Assembly: GCF_001580545.1 (NCBI RefSeq)
Contig: NZ_LRBG01000012.1
Location: 310,001 to 374,000, forward strand
Direction of reading: 5' to 3'
DNA from: Paraburkholderia monticola
GTDB taxonomy: Bacteria > Pseudomonadota > Gammaproteobacteria > Burkholderiales > Burkholderiaceae
DNA: 64,000 nt
Positions 1 to 8,575 of this stretch are shown one piece after another. Numbering within the stretch: the first letter of the stretch is position 1; the number at the start of each line of letters is the position of its first letter. Position numbers and translations under genes: made by a program. The notes under the pieces are model-generated. The model worked only from the letters and a program-made list of their open reading frames with translations. It did not search any database and had not been told where the DNA came from.

Positions 1-269
1 GTCACGAGGATCGCCGGAACGCGCACGCCCTCCGCGCGCAGTCGCCGGAAGAAATCGAGTCCGGTCTCCGGACCGCTCAACTGATAGTCGAGCACGAGCA
101 GGTCGGGGCCGCCGCTCACGAGGCGCTCGCGGGCCGTCTCGATGCGCGAGCAGATCGCCACCCGGCAGCCGGCGCGTTCGAGCGATTTGCGCGCGAGTCG
201 CAGAATGCCTTCGTCGTCATCGACGACGAGCACATACGCGGCGTGCGGTGTGGACACTTCTTCGGTCAT
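1..269 (-). CDS. Response regulator receiver protein (3' end outside window)
   Basis: The gene begins at an ATG at 269 and runs off the left edge, leaving about 89 residues. They form the first two thirds of a CheY-like receiver: the acidic cluster VVDDDEG near residues 15-21 binds Mg2+, and the Asp in LLVLDYQLSG (about residue 60) is the expected phosphorylation site. It is the third gene of a leftward run after a histidine kinase and a stand-alone receiver, starting 59 bases after the latter, so co-transcription is likely. What follows the receiver (a DNA-binding, enzymatic or kinase domain) lies outside the window, so the output cannot be stated. Confidence 0.85.
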   Translation of the reverse strand, partial: MTEEVSTPHAAYVLVVDDDEGILRLARKSLERAGCRVAICSRIETARERLVSGGPDLLVLDYQLSGPETGLDFFRRLRAEGVRVPAILV

Positions 270-328
270 GCAGGAGTTCTCTGGCTGGGTTCGGTGCTTA
301 TGGTGTCATGAACGGCTTTCGGACAGCT

Positions 329-820
329 TCAGCGCGGCGCGAGCCGATGCCCCGGCGGCAGCTTGACCACTTGGAGGAAAAAGCCGAGCCGGCGCACGGC
401 CTCGATGAACGCATCGTATTCGACCGGCTTGCAGATATAGACGTTGCAGCCGAGTTCGTAGCAGCGTGAAATTTCGCGCGGGTCGTCGGTGGTGGTCAGC
501 ACGATCACCGGCACCGCCGCGGTCTCGGGCGCTTCCTTCAGACGCCGCAACACCTCGAAGCCGTCGACGCGCGGCATCTTCAGATCGAGCAGCACGACGA
601 AATTCGCGAGATTCTCGCGCGGCGGATACGGATGGCCGTCGGCGTCGGTCAACGGTTCCCGCGGCGCCGGGCCGAAGAAATAGTCGAGCGCCTGCTGGCC
701 GTCGCGAAAGCGCACGAAACCGTTCGATATACCGGCGCGGCGCAGATTACGCTCGACGAGCGTCGCGTGGCCGTCGTCGTCTTCGATCAGAACGATGCTG
801 ACCGTTTGCGCGTGATTCAT
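329..820 (-). CDS. Stand-alone response regulator, Rcp1-like receiver
   Basis: A 163-residue single-domain receiver. Visible elements are the acidic cluster IEDDDGH at residues 12-18, the phospho-acceptor Asp79 in LLDLKMP, the TTTDD switch region, and the CKP lysine. The insertion between the first helix and the phospho-acceptor, and the absence of an output domain, are typical of the Rcp1 class that pairs with phytochrome-like kinases. A longer reading frame begins at 850, but the ATG at 820 has a GGAG motif just upstream and starts at the natural receiver N-terminus. It lies 78 bases after the kinase gene, which is its likely phosphodonor. Confidence 0.9.
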   Translation of the reverse strand: MNHAQTVSIVLIEDDDGHATLVERNLRRAGISNGFVRFRDGQQALDYFFGPAPREPLTDADGHPYPPRENLANFVVLLDLKMPRVDGFEVLRRLKEAPETAAVPVIVLTTTDDPREISRCYELGCNVYICKPVEYDAFIEAVRRLGFFLQVVKLPPGHRLAPR

Positions 821-898
821 GGCTCTCCGTCCTAACGATTCGTGATCCATGCGCCCCGCGCATGGCCGCGCCGATACTCGCGCAGGCTCGTGCCGCGC

Positions 899-2509
899 TC
901 AGAGCCGCACCGGCGTCTCGGGCAGCACGACGAAAAAGGTCGACCCCGCGCCTTCGGCCGACTCGACCCAGACGCGCCCGCCGTGCCGCTCGACCGTGCG
1001 GCGCACCACCGCGAGACCGATCCCCTCGCCACTCGCGACATCGACATGCAGACGCTGGAACGCGCGAAACACCTTCGACAGATACGGCGCCGGAATACCG
1101 AGCCCATTATCGCGGACGTAGTAGGTGCGCATCCGAACCGCGCGCGGCTCGCTTTCGTCGACGGGTTCGGGCTCCAGCGCGCCGACCTCGATGCGCCCGG
1201 CGCGGGCCGGATCGAGAAAAGTCAGCGCATTGCCGATCAGGCTGCTGAAGATCTGCTCGACCGCCGCGGGGTCGCCCCAGGCGGGCGGCAGCTCGCGCAC
1301 CGTGACGCTCGCCGCGCGCTGGTCGATCGTGCGTTGCAGCGCATCGACGACCCGCGCCACCGCGCGACCGACGCTGACCCGCTGCCACTGGTATTCGAGC
1401 CGTCCCGCGCGCGAGATCCGCAGCAGCGCGTCGATGATCGCCGCCGCGCGCGCGACCGCGGCGCGCAAATAGTGGAGCGACTCGCGCACGTCGCCATCGA
1501 GGATCTGCGTCATGCGCCGCGCTTCGTTCTCGGGCAGGCGAGCCTCGCCGACGATGCCGTCGAGCTCGTCGCACGACACGTGCAGCTCCTTCGAAAACCC
1601 CTGCAGATTGACGAGCGGCGAGCGCAAATCGTGGGACACGCTGTAGATGAACATCTCGTTGTCCTGCGTTTCCTGGCGCAATTCCTCATTGACGGCCGCC
1701 AGTTCGCGCGCGCGGATTTCGAGTTCCGTCTTCAGGGTCTCCTGCTCCGCCTCCGCCTCGCGCAGACGCGCATCGGTCTGATGCAGCACCGTGTCGAGTT
1801 CGGCGATTTCGTCGCTGCCGGACAACGGCGCCGCGAGCGGCCGCCCGCTACCCAGCCGCTCGGCGTTATCGGTCAGTACTTCGAGGCGTTGGCCGATGCC
1901 GCGCGTGAACACGAACGCGGTGACCGCCCAGATCAGCATCGAGCCGAACACGGCGGCGATCAGCGCACGCTGCTGAAGCTCGCGCCGTTCCGCGAGCGCG
2001 GTCGAGCGCTCGACGTCGAGCTCCGCCGCCGCCTCGCCGAACTGGGCCAGCTCGTCGCGGAACACCTCGATCTGCTGCGGCAACGCGCCGGTTTCGAGCG
2101 CGATATAGGGGTGCAGACTGCGCCCCTCGTGCAACGCCTGGGAGATCGCGACGCTTTCTTCGCGATATGCGTCGATCGCGCGCCGCATCGTGCGAACGCG
2201 CTCGGCCTGGGCGGGCGTCGCGGCGACGAGCGCATCGAGCTTGGCGAGCCGGTCGTTCAGGTCGACCCACACCGCGTGACGGTCGATCAAAGACGCGTCG
2301 CCCGTCACCATGGCCGTGCGCACGCGCGCGGCCTGACGCAGCAGCGGGTCGACGATGGCCGACGACTGATAGAGGACCTGCTTGCTGTTGTCCACCCACT
2401 GCGCGGCCTGCGCGGTCTGCTCCTGGGTATCGAAGACGAACCCGAGCAGCGCGAGCTCGACCACGCTCGGTACAGCGATCAGCAGCAGACCTTTGGTGAA
2501 TAGTTTCAT
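899..2509 (-). CDS. Membrane sensor histidine kinase (CHASE3-like, HAMP, HisKA, HATPase)
   Basis: A 536-residue inner-membrane kinase. Transmembrane segments lie near residues 6-26 and 183-202 and bracket a helical periplasmic sensor of the CHASE3 kind. A HAMP linker and a coiled coil (about 205-285) follow. The phospho-accepting His293 sits in SHDLRSPLVN; the ATPase part shows the N box SLIGNALTF, the G1 box DNGLGIP and the G2 box GEGIGLAVV. It is first in a leftward cluster with two receivers. The signal sensed cannot be read from the sequence. No chromophore-binding GAF or PHY domain is seen, so it is not itself a phytochrome, although its partner receiver resembles Rcp1. Confidence 0.93.
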   Translation of the reverse strand: MKLFTKGLLLIAVPSVVELALLGFVFDTQEQTAQAAQWVDNSKQVLYQSSAIVDPLLRQAARVRTAMVTGDASLIDRHAVWVDLNDRLAKLDALVAATPAQAERVRTMRRAIDAYREESVAISQALHEGRSLHPYIALETGALPQQIEVFRDELAQFGEAAAELDVERSTALAERRELQQRALIAAVFGSMLIWAVTAFVFTRGIGQRLEVLTDNAERLGSGRPLAAPLSGSDEIAELDTVLHQTDARLREAEAEQETLKTELEIRARELAAVNEELRQETQDNEMFIYSVSHDLRSPLVNLQGFSKELHVSCDELDGIVGEARLPENEARRMTQILDGDVRESLHYLRAAVARAAAIIDALLRISRAGRLEYQWQRVSVGRAVARVVDALQRTIDQRAASVTVRELPPAWGDPAAVEQIFSSLIGNALTFLDPARAGRIEVGALEPEPVDESEPRAVRMRTYYVRDNGLGIPAPYLSKVFRAFQRLHVDVASGEGIGLAVVRRTVERHGGRVWVESAEGAGSTFFVVLPETPVRL

Positions 2510-2894
2510 GGTTCCGTTAGGGCGTTCAGGCTGTGATTCAGGCTGTCACTCGAACGGCGAGGCTCGCGCACCCCCGTCGCGCCCGGTGAGACGGGCGTGG
2601 CGCGGCCGGACGGGCCATTATCGACGTGAATTCGAGATATTTCAACGGCGCGCCAGCAAGCGCTCGACCACACAAAAATGACTTTTTTATTGGGATGGGA
2701 TGTTTTTTCGGCGCCGGCTGCGTCTATGATGGAGACAAGGTGTGCTGGGATGCGAATGCGCGCGGCGAGGCGGTTCGGCATGATTCGTGCGGGAGGCGGT
2801 GGGGCGATGCGGTCGCGTCGAATCATCGTGAATCCAGCCTTGTCGTATGCTATAAAAGATCGACGTGCGGCGCGCGAAAGCCGGGAGTGGTCGC
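2510..2894. other. Intergenic region between divergent genes
   Basis: A 385-base gap between the kinase start at 2509 and the unknown gene starting near 2895. It contains AT-rich patches around 2675-2710 and a TATAAA-like element at 2851-2856 on the plus strand without a convincing -35 partner at normal spacing. No hairpin or RNA gene was recognised. Confidence 0.5.
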
Positions 2895-3386
2895 ATGAGG
2901 ACGCAGCGTTTCTTGCAATTCTTTTTCAGGCGAATTTTTATGTCCTTCCCGAAAAAGCGTAGACGCGCGAAGGTGGACGGCGACGAGTCGTTCCTCGCGG
3001 TTCTGCGGCATTTCAAGCCGTTCAGTCAGCTCGACACCAAAATTGCCCGCGCCCGCGCGCAGGACGAACCCGTGCTCTATGCACACGTGCTGCCCGGACT
3101 CGACGTGCTGCTATGCAGTGTGCGCGGCGCGCAGCCACCCTACCCGGCCCCGGCCGAATTGCGGCGGCGCTGCATCGAATCTATTACCAATGCGCTGGAG
3201 CAGCCACTCGACGGTCTCGAGAACGGAGGCTACTGGTACGAGGCGGATGGCTTTGGCTTCCTCGTATTCGCGAGCCGTGCGCGCGGCAAGATTCTGACGG
3301 AGTTCGGCGCGACGCGAATCGGTACCCGCCGCGGCGTGCGTCGCCAGGATGCTGCCGGCGATGCAACACCGCGCTCACTCCGATAG
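2895..3386 (+). CDS. Conserved-looking protein of unknown function
   Basis: A 163-residue soluble protein. I do not recognise the family. The first 15 residues are hydrophobic-basic (FLQFFFRRIF), followed by a basic KKRRRAK stretch, then a mixed alpha/beta body containing LDVLLCS and NGGYWYEADGFGFLVF. The ATG at 2895 was chosen because GGGAG lies 7 bases upstream; an internal ATG at 2940 (starting MSFPKKRR) is a credible alternative and would remove the hydrophobic start. The tail after about residue 130 is basic and probably disordered. The gene stands alone between divergent and convergent neighbours, so context gives no function. Confidence 0.55.
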   Translation: MRTQRFLQFFFRRIFMSFPKKRRRAKVDGDESFLAVLRHFKPFSQLDTKIARARAQDEPVLYAHVLPGLDVLLCSVRGAQPPYPAPAELRRRCIESITNALEQPLDGLENGGYWYEADGFGFLVFASRARGKILTEFGATRIGTRRGVRRQDAAGDATPRSLR

Positions 3387-3403
3387 GCTGAGCCTGATCA
3401 GAC

Positions 3404-3420
3404 GCCCTGAAGTTCAGGGC
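3404..3420. repeat. Perfect 17-bp palindrome
   Basis: The arms GCCCTGAA and TTCAGGGC flank a single central G, 18 bases after the stop of the preceding gene. It has no loop and no T-run, so it is a poor terminator. It could be a protein-binding site or a dispersed repeat. Confidence 0.5.
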
Positions 3421-3619
3421 TACTGAGCTTCATTGAAACCCCGCCGTGACGGCAACCGCGCGCGCTTGAGCGCGCGGCATCATGCCATCCATTCGCCCAT
3501 CGCATCTTCGACGTTGACGCGCCCGCGCGCGGACGGCACGCTGAACAGCCACGGAAAGTTCACGCACAGGCCACCGCCTACGCTCCAGCTCACCCAGCCA
3601 GCAGGCCATCCCGACAGCA

Positions 3620-6028
3620 TCAGCTACCCTTGTATTCGGCCGCGCTCGCCGGCGACAGCGTCGCGGGCTTGCGATCCGCGCCGGTCGGCGACGACGCGCC
3701 GCCCGAGGACTTATTGAGCGGCACACCGTCGAGCGAGAGCGGCGCCTTCGACTGTTGTTTCACGCCCGGCGGCGGCGCCGTCGGTGCCTGCCGGACCTGC
3801 GCGAGCAATTCGGCGCACGGTAGCGGCTTGTTGTTGCTCGGCGCGAGCAGTGGGATCAGCGCCGCGAACGGATTGATCAAGCCGAGGCCGACCACCGCGC
3901 CGCCACGCAGCGCGAGCGCGGCCGCATTGACGCCGACGTGCGGATTCTTGAACGTGCCCTTCACGTACAGCGGCGAGCGTAGCGAAAACACCCGGAAGCC
4001 CTTCGTATGCGGATGCACGCCGAGGTCCAGGGTCTCGTCGCGCAGATTGATGTGGCCGTCGATGTTGATGACCGCGTCGTCGGTATCGAGCGCGAACACG
4101 CGCGGTTCGAGCACGCCATCGGTCGCGACGAAGTCCGCGGCCGCGCAATTGATCTTCACGTCGCGATTGCCGAACAGCTTTTCATAGACGACGTTCGCGA
4201 CGTTGAGCCCCGCCGCTTCCATCAGCAGACGGCTGACGGTGCCGTCGGTCACGAGCGCCTTCAGCTCGCCATTCGATGTCGCCGCGAGCGCCGCCGGCGA
4301 ATTGCCGGTCGCGGAGAGCGACGCATCACCGTTGATCTCGCCGAGCGCGTTCTGCATCGTCTTGAAGTTCGGGAACAACTGCTTGAGCTTCAGATGCCGC
4401 GCCGACATCGCGAAGCGCCCCTTCAGCGGCGCCCCGCTGCCATCGAGATGGATGTCCGACGCGAGCGAGCCACCCGCGACGCCGAACTTCAGCGGCACGA
4501 GCGACAGCACGCCGTCGGTCATCACGACGTGTGTGTAGAGATCCGTGATCGGCAGGTTCGAGTTCTTGACGATGCGCCGGCCGGTGAACTTGACGTCCGC
4601 GTCGATCGCCTTCCAGCGGTCGGTGCGGAATTCCTCGACCGGCAGCACGCGATCGCTCGGCTGGCGGGTCGTGTCGCCGCGTTGCGCCTTGCTCGCGTTC
4701 GAATCGGCGCCGATCACCGGCGCGAGATCCGAGAACTGCAGCACGTGCGATTCGAGCGCCCCCTGCAGCAGCGGACGAGGCTCGCGCGCCGTATAGGTCA
4801 AGGAACCGTTCAGATCGCTGCCGCCGACCCGGCCAGTAAAGTTTTCGTAAGTGAACACGCTGCCGCTCGGCTTGAACTGACCGATCAGATGGCCCTCGGT
4901 CGCGTACGGCGGGGTCTCGGGCAAGGTCACGCCCGTCAGCGAATACAGGCGCGCCAGGCTGTTGCCCTGCAGCCAGAGACGCAGATCGAGCGCCGCGAGA
5001 TGCGTCGGATCGGTGATCGTGCCGACGAAGGCGATATGCAGGTCGCCGCCTTTGACGTCGGCCTGCACCGGGAACGGCCGGGTCGCGTCCTGCAACGCGA
5101 GCACGCCGCCGAGCTTGCCGCTGCCCGACACCGGCGTGCGGTTATACGTGCCTTTGACGGTCCACGCGATCGCATAGGTCGGCGACGCGCGCGACGGGGC
5201 AGGCGCCGCGGCGCCGCTCGTCGCGAGCGCGCCGGAACTGGCGGTAGCGGCTGACGTTGCGGCCGTCCCCGATGCTGCCGACGCCTGCTCGGCGGCCGCC
5301 GCTTCGGACGCCGCTTTCGCCTCCGAGGCCGCCTGCGCCTCGACCTGGGCGGCGAGCTTGCTCGCGCCCGCACGACCGACTGCCTGCGCCGACGCGCTGC
5401 GCGAGGCCGCCTCCTGCTGCTTCAGCGCGTCGCCGATGGGAATCGGCTGCCCGAGCGTATCGACGACCATCTGCATCTCGACCTTCTTCTGCTGATCTGA
5501 CAGCGAGATATTGCCCTTGGCGAACGCGATATCGTGCAGATCGAGCTTCCATTCCGACGGCCCGCTCGACGACGCCAGCTTGAAGGTCCAGTTATCGCGC
5601 CCGTCGGCCAGACGCTCGAGATCGACGGACGGGTTCACGAGGTTGACCGCCGGAATCACGATGTCATGCGCGAGCAGCGGCAACACCTCGACCTCGAAGT
5701 CGATTTCGTCGAGCGTCGCGAACTGCGGCTGTTTGGCCCAGTCGGGATTGCCGATCGTGATGTTGGCCGCCGAGAAGCGCGGCCAGGGCACCCAGCCGCG
5801 CCAGCCGGTCTCGCCGACCGGATGACCCCAGCCGACCTTCAGGTCGCCGTTGATCGCGAACGGCCGGCCGATCGCCTGGCTGACCTTGTCGTCGATGTAA
5901 GGCCGCGCGCGGTTCCAGTCGAAGGCCAGGATGAAGATGACGAGCGCGATGATCAGAATCACGAGCGTCGCCAGCAGCCATGCAAAGTTTTTTCCGATCC
6001 GTCGTCCGATGCTGCTCGACCCTGCCAT
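3620..6028 (-). CDS. AsmA family envelope protein
   Basis: An 802-residue protein with one N-terminal transmembrane helix (about residues 12-37) and a large periplasmic part. The opening after the helix (FDWNRARPYIDDKVSQAIGR) and the C-terminal repeat-rich region (INCAAADFVATDGVLEPRVF, then a beta-strand stretch with LYVKGTFKNPHVG) match the AsmA/YhjG group. AsmA-like proteins are proposed to bridge the periplasm and move phospholipids toward the outer membrane. An Ala/Ser-rich low-complexity insert at about residues 205-275 is probably a flexible linker. It is divergent from the fetAB pair and appears to be transcribed alone. Confidence 0.88.
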   Translation of the reverse strand: MAGSSSIGRRIGKNFAWLLATLVILIIALVIFILAFDWNRARPYIDDKVSQAIGRPFAINGDLKVGWGHPVGETGWRGWVPWPRFSAANITIGNPDWAKQPQFATLDEIDFEVEVLPLLAHDIVIPAVNLVNPSVDLERLADGRDNWTFKLASSSGPSEWKLDLHDIAFAKGNISLSDQQKKVEMQMVVDTLGQPIPIGDALKQQEAASRSASAQAVGRAGASKLAAQVEAQAASEAKAASEAAAAEQASAASGTAATSAATASSGALATSGAAAPAPSRASPTYAIAWTVKGTYNRTPVSGSGKLGGVLALQDATRPFPVQADVKGGDLHIAFVGTITDPTHLAALDLRLWLQGNSLARLYSLTGVTLPETPPYATEGHLIGQFKPSGSVFTYENFTGRVGGSDLNGSLTYTAREPRPLLQGALESHVLQFSDLAPVIGADSNASKAQRGDTTRQPSDRVLPVEEFRTDRWKAIDADVKFTGRRIVKNSNLPITDLYTHVVMTDGVLSLVPLKFGVAGGSLASDIHLDGSGAPLKGRFAMSARHLKLKQLFPNFKTMQNALGEINGDASLSATGNSPAALAATSNGELKALVTDGTVSRLLMEAAGLNVANVVYEKLFGNRDVKINCAAADFVATDGVLEPRVFALDTDDAVINIDGHINLRDETLDLGVHPHTKGFRVFSLRSPLYVKGTFKNPHVGVNAAALALRGGAVVGLGLINPFAALIPLLAPSNNKPLPCAELLAQVRQAPTAPPPGVKQQSKAPLSLDGVPLNKSSGGASSPTGADRKPATLSPASAAEYKGS

Positions 6029-6234
6029 TGAAAAGCTCCACGTGTTGTTCTACGTCGTGCAGCGCGCAGCACTTATCGTGCCCGGCGCGCTGTTGCGTGT
6101 TGTTGCGCTTCGTCGTTTTATCATGGCGCACGCTTTGCCGACAGACCGCCGCATTGACGCGAGCGCGCCGGCATCGAAAAATCATGGCCGGTAAAGTCCT
6201 GTCGCCGGCATCTCCTCCCCACGACCATTCAACC

Positions 6235-6975
6235 ATGACCGATGTTCCCTTCGTCCTCGCCGACGGCATCTCGCGGCGCGATGCGCAGCGTGGCCAGACG
6301 CTGCTGCAGCCGACCACCTTCGCGCTGCGCGCCGGTGAGCGCGTCGCGATCACCGGACCGTCCGGCTCCGGCAAGAGCGTGTTTCTGCGCGCGCTCGCGC
6401 TGCTCGATCCGCTCGATGCGGGGCGCATCCTGTGGCATGGCGCGCCGGTCGAGCGCACGGCGATTCCACGCTACCGGCGCAACGTCGCGTATATCCGGCA
6501 GCGGCCCGCGCTGATCGACGGCAGCGTCGAGGACAATCTGCGCTATCCGTTCGAGCTGCGCGCGTATCGCGACGTACGCTTCGATCGCGCGCGCGCGGCT
6601 CGGCTTGCCGTGCAGGCCGGCCGTGGCGAGGACTTTCTCGGCAAGCGCGCGAGCGAGCTGTCGGGCGGCGAAGCGCAGATCGCCGCGCTGATTCGCGTGC
6701 TGCAACTCGCGCCCGAAGTGCTGTTGCTCGACGAGCCGACCGCATCGCTCGACCCGGCCTCCTCGCGTGCGATCGAAGCGCTCGTCGAGGCGTGGTTCGA
6801 TGCCGCGCCGGGCGCTCATGCGTCGATGTGGGTGTCGCACGATCTGGAGCAGGCGGCACGCATGAGCGAGCGCCATCTGACGATGCACGCCGGCGTGCTC
6901 GCCGAAGCAAGCGCACCGCACGGCGACACGCAGCCGCGCGTGACGGCGGACCTGCCTCGGGAGCCGCGCCAATGA
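6235..6975 (+). CDS. fetA: ABC transporter ATP-binding protein, FetA/YbbL type
   Basis: A 246-residue nucleotide-binding subunit. It has Walker A GPSGSGKS near residue 40, a Q-loop in IRQRPAL, the signature LSGGEAQ, Walker B VLLLDEP and the switch His in WVSHD. Its partner overlaps it by four bases (ATGA), the usual translational coupling. In E. coli FetAB exports iron and raises resistance to oxidative stress; applying that role here rests on family membership. The ATG at 6235 was chosen because it begins a normal family N-terminus; the longer open frame upstream lies in the divergent promoter region. Confidence 0.88.
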   Translation: MTDVPFVLADGISRRDAQRGQTLLQPTTFALRAGERVAITGPSGSGKSVFLRALALLDPLDAGRILWHGAPVERTAIPRYRRNVAYIRQRPALIDGSVEDNLRYPFELRAYRDVRFDRARAARLAVQAGRGEDFLGKRASELSGGEAQIAALIRVLQLAPEVLLLDEPTASLDPASSRAIEALVEAWFDAAPGAHASMWVSHDLEQAARMSERHLTMHAGVLAEASAPHGDTQPRVTADLPREPRQ

Positions 6976-7778
6976 GCCTGCAAAATCTGAGCTTGTGGGA
7001 CGTCGCGATCGCGACGCTGCTGATCGTCGTCAATGGTGCCGTCTCGGTCGCGCTAAAGCTCGATCTCGAGCGCAAGCTCGCATGGGCGGCGGTGCGCACT
7101 GTCGTCCAGCTGCTCGCGATCGGCTATGTGCTCGGCTGGGTGTTCAGTTTCGACCGCTGGTACGTCGTGCTGCCGCTGATGATCCTGATGACGCTGATCG
7201 CGGGTTTCGCCGGCGCGCAGCGCGGCAGCCGCACCTATGCTGGACAGCGCGCCGACAGCGTGCTGTCGATCTGGGTCAGTTCGTGGCTCGTGGCCGCGGT
7301 GGGACTGTTCGTCGTGATCCGCATTCACCCGTGGTACGAGCCGCAGTATGCGATTCCGATTCTCGGCATGATCCTCGGCAACACGCTGACCGGGGTGTCG
7401 CTTGGCATCGAGCGGATGACCGAGGAGCTGACCGCGCGGCGCGACCGCGTCGAGATGGCGCTCGCGCTCGGCGCGACGCGCTGGGAAGCCGCGCAGGCGC
7501 CGGCGCGCCAGGCGGTGCGCGCGGGCATGATGCCCACCTTGAACCAGATGGCGGTGGTCGGCGTCGTGAGCTTGCCGGGCATGATGACGGGTCAGGTGCT
7601 GGCCGGGCAGTCGCCCTTGCAGGCGGTGCGCTATCAGATCGTCATCATGTTTCTGATCGCGGCGGCGTCTGCGCTCGGCACCGTGGGCGCGGTGCTGCTC
7701 ACGTACCGGCGGCTCTTTTCGGCCGGGCATCAGTTCTTGCCGGCGCGACTGATCGAGCGTGAGGTCAATAAAGGCTGA
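6972..7778 (+). CDS. fetB: ABC transporter permease, FetB/YbbM type
   Basis: A 268-residue integral membrane protein with about seven hydrophobic helices, beginning VAIATLLIVVNGAVSVALKL. Family hallmarks are the GMILGNTLTGVSLGIERM segment and the cytoplasmic coupling loop ALALGATRWEA, followed by a conserved MMPTLNQMAVVGVVSLPGMMTGQ. This matches UPF0014/FetB. It overlaps fetA by four bases and they form a two-gene exporter, proposed from E. coli work to remove iron from the cytoplasm. No Fur-box-like sequence was identified upstream by eye. Confidence 0.88.
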   Translation: MSLQNLSLWDVAIATLLIVVNGAVSVALKLDLERKLAWAAVRTVVQLLAIGYVLGWVFSFDRWYVVLPLMILMTLIAGFAGAQRGSRTYAGQRADSVLSIWVSSWLVAAVGLFVVIRIHPWYEPQYAIPILGMILGNTLTGVSLGIERMTEELTARRDRVEMALALGATRWEAAQAPARQAVRAGMMPTLNQMAVVGVVSLPGMMTGQVLAGQSPLQAVRYQIVIMFLIAAASALGTVGAVLLTYRRLFSAGHQFLPARLIEREVNKG

Positions 7779-7793
7779 CGCGCGTCCGACCGC

Positions 7794-8342
7794 TCAGCGC
7801 TTCGCGGTCACCGCCACCTCGGTGCCGTCGCTCAGCGTCAGCGTTTTCGTCGTGCCATTGACTGGCATCGTGAAACGCACGATCTGACTCACGCGCACAT
7901 CGTTCGGACACTTGAGCGTCTTGCCGCCGCTCGTCACGGTTTTCACGCCATGCGGCGTCTGCGCCTGGAAGCTCAGCTGAACGGTCGCGGTGCCATTGCT
8001 CGACACCACCGGCGCGAAGCGGATCTGCGTCTGACGGATCATTGCGCCATTCTCGTCGACCGGCAGCGCCCCGTAGTCCGGGCACGCGTCGGTGCCGGGG
8101 ACCGGGCCGCCTGGCGGCACGGTCTTCCACGTGAAGTCGTCCGATTCGCCGGAGCGGATCGTGCGGGTTTCCTGGGAATTGCCGAACTGTTTCGACGTGA
8201 CGCGAACGGTGTAGCGGATCGGGCCGTCGAGTGCGGCCTGGTTGGTCACCGTGATCGGCGTGGCTGCGCGCGCTACCGGCACGAGCGCGCAGGCGAGAGA
8301 AGCGACAACGGAAACGGCGGAGAGTTTGAAGCTGATGCTCAT
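7794..8342 (-). CDS. Secreted protein of unknown function
   Basis: A 182-residue precursor with a clear Sec signal peptide: a short basic start, then the hydrophobic SAVSVVASLACALV, and a probable cleavage after PVARA near residue 26. The mature part is beta-rich and contains paired Cys residues (in GTDACPDYG and LKCPNDV) that could form a disulfide. The ATG at 8342 is preceded by GAGGTGAC, a good ribosome binding site; a longer frame to 8432 lacks one and would bury the signal peptide. I cannot name the family with confidence. It converges on fetB with a 15-base gap. Confidence 0.8.
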   Translation of the reverse strand: MSISFKLSAVSVVASLACALVPVARAATPITVTNQAALDGPIRYTVRVTSKQFGNSQETRTIRSGESDDFTWKTVPPGGPVPGTDACPDYGALPVDENGAMIRQTQIRFAPVVSSNGTATVQLSFQAQTPHGVKTVTSGGKTLKCPNDVRVSQIVRFTMPVNGTTKTLTLSDGTEVAVTAKR

Positions 8343-8575
8343 ACTGTCACCTCGTTGTTGTGCCGCTGCGCGCTCGCGTCGGTGCGACTGCCGGTGCACT
8401 GTTCGCGCACTGCCCGGGTCGGGCCGGTTCATACCGGCTCGCCCCGCCGCAAGACACGCAACCGTTTTGGCATGCTGCGTCGTCAGTCTACCGCCAAGCG
8501 CGATGCCGCGCGTGTCGTGTCGGCTCGGGTGTTAACCCGCTTGCGGCGACGCGCTTTCTGCGCGTCGGTCTCGTT

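Noticed and set aside
842..2503. A 553-codon plus-strand frame over the histidine kinase
   Set aside because: The kinase on the minus strand has complete motifs; this frame is its GC-driven shadow.
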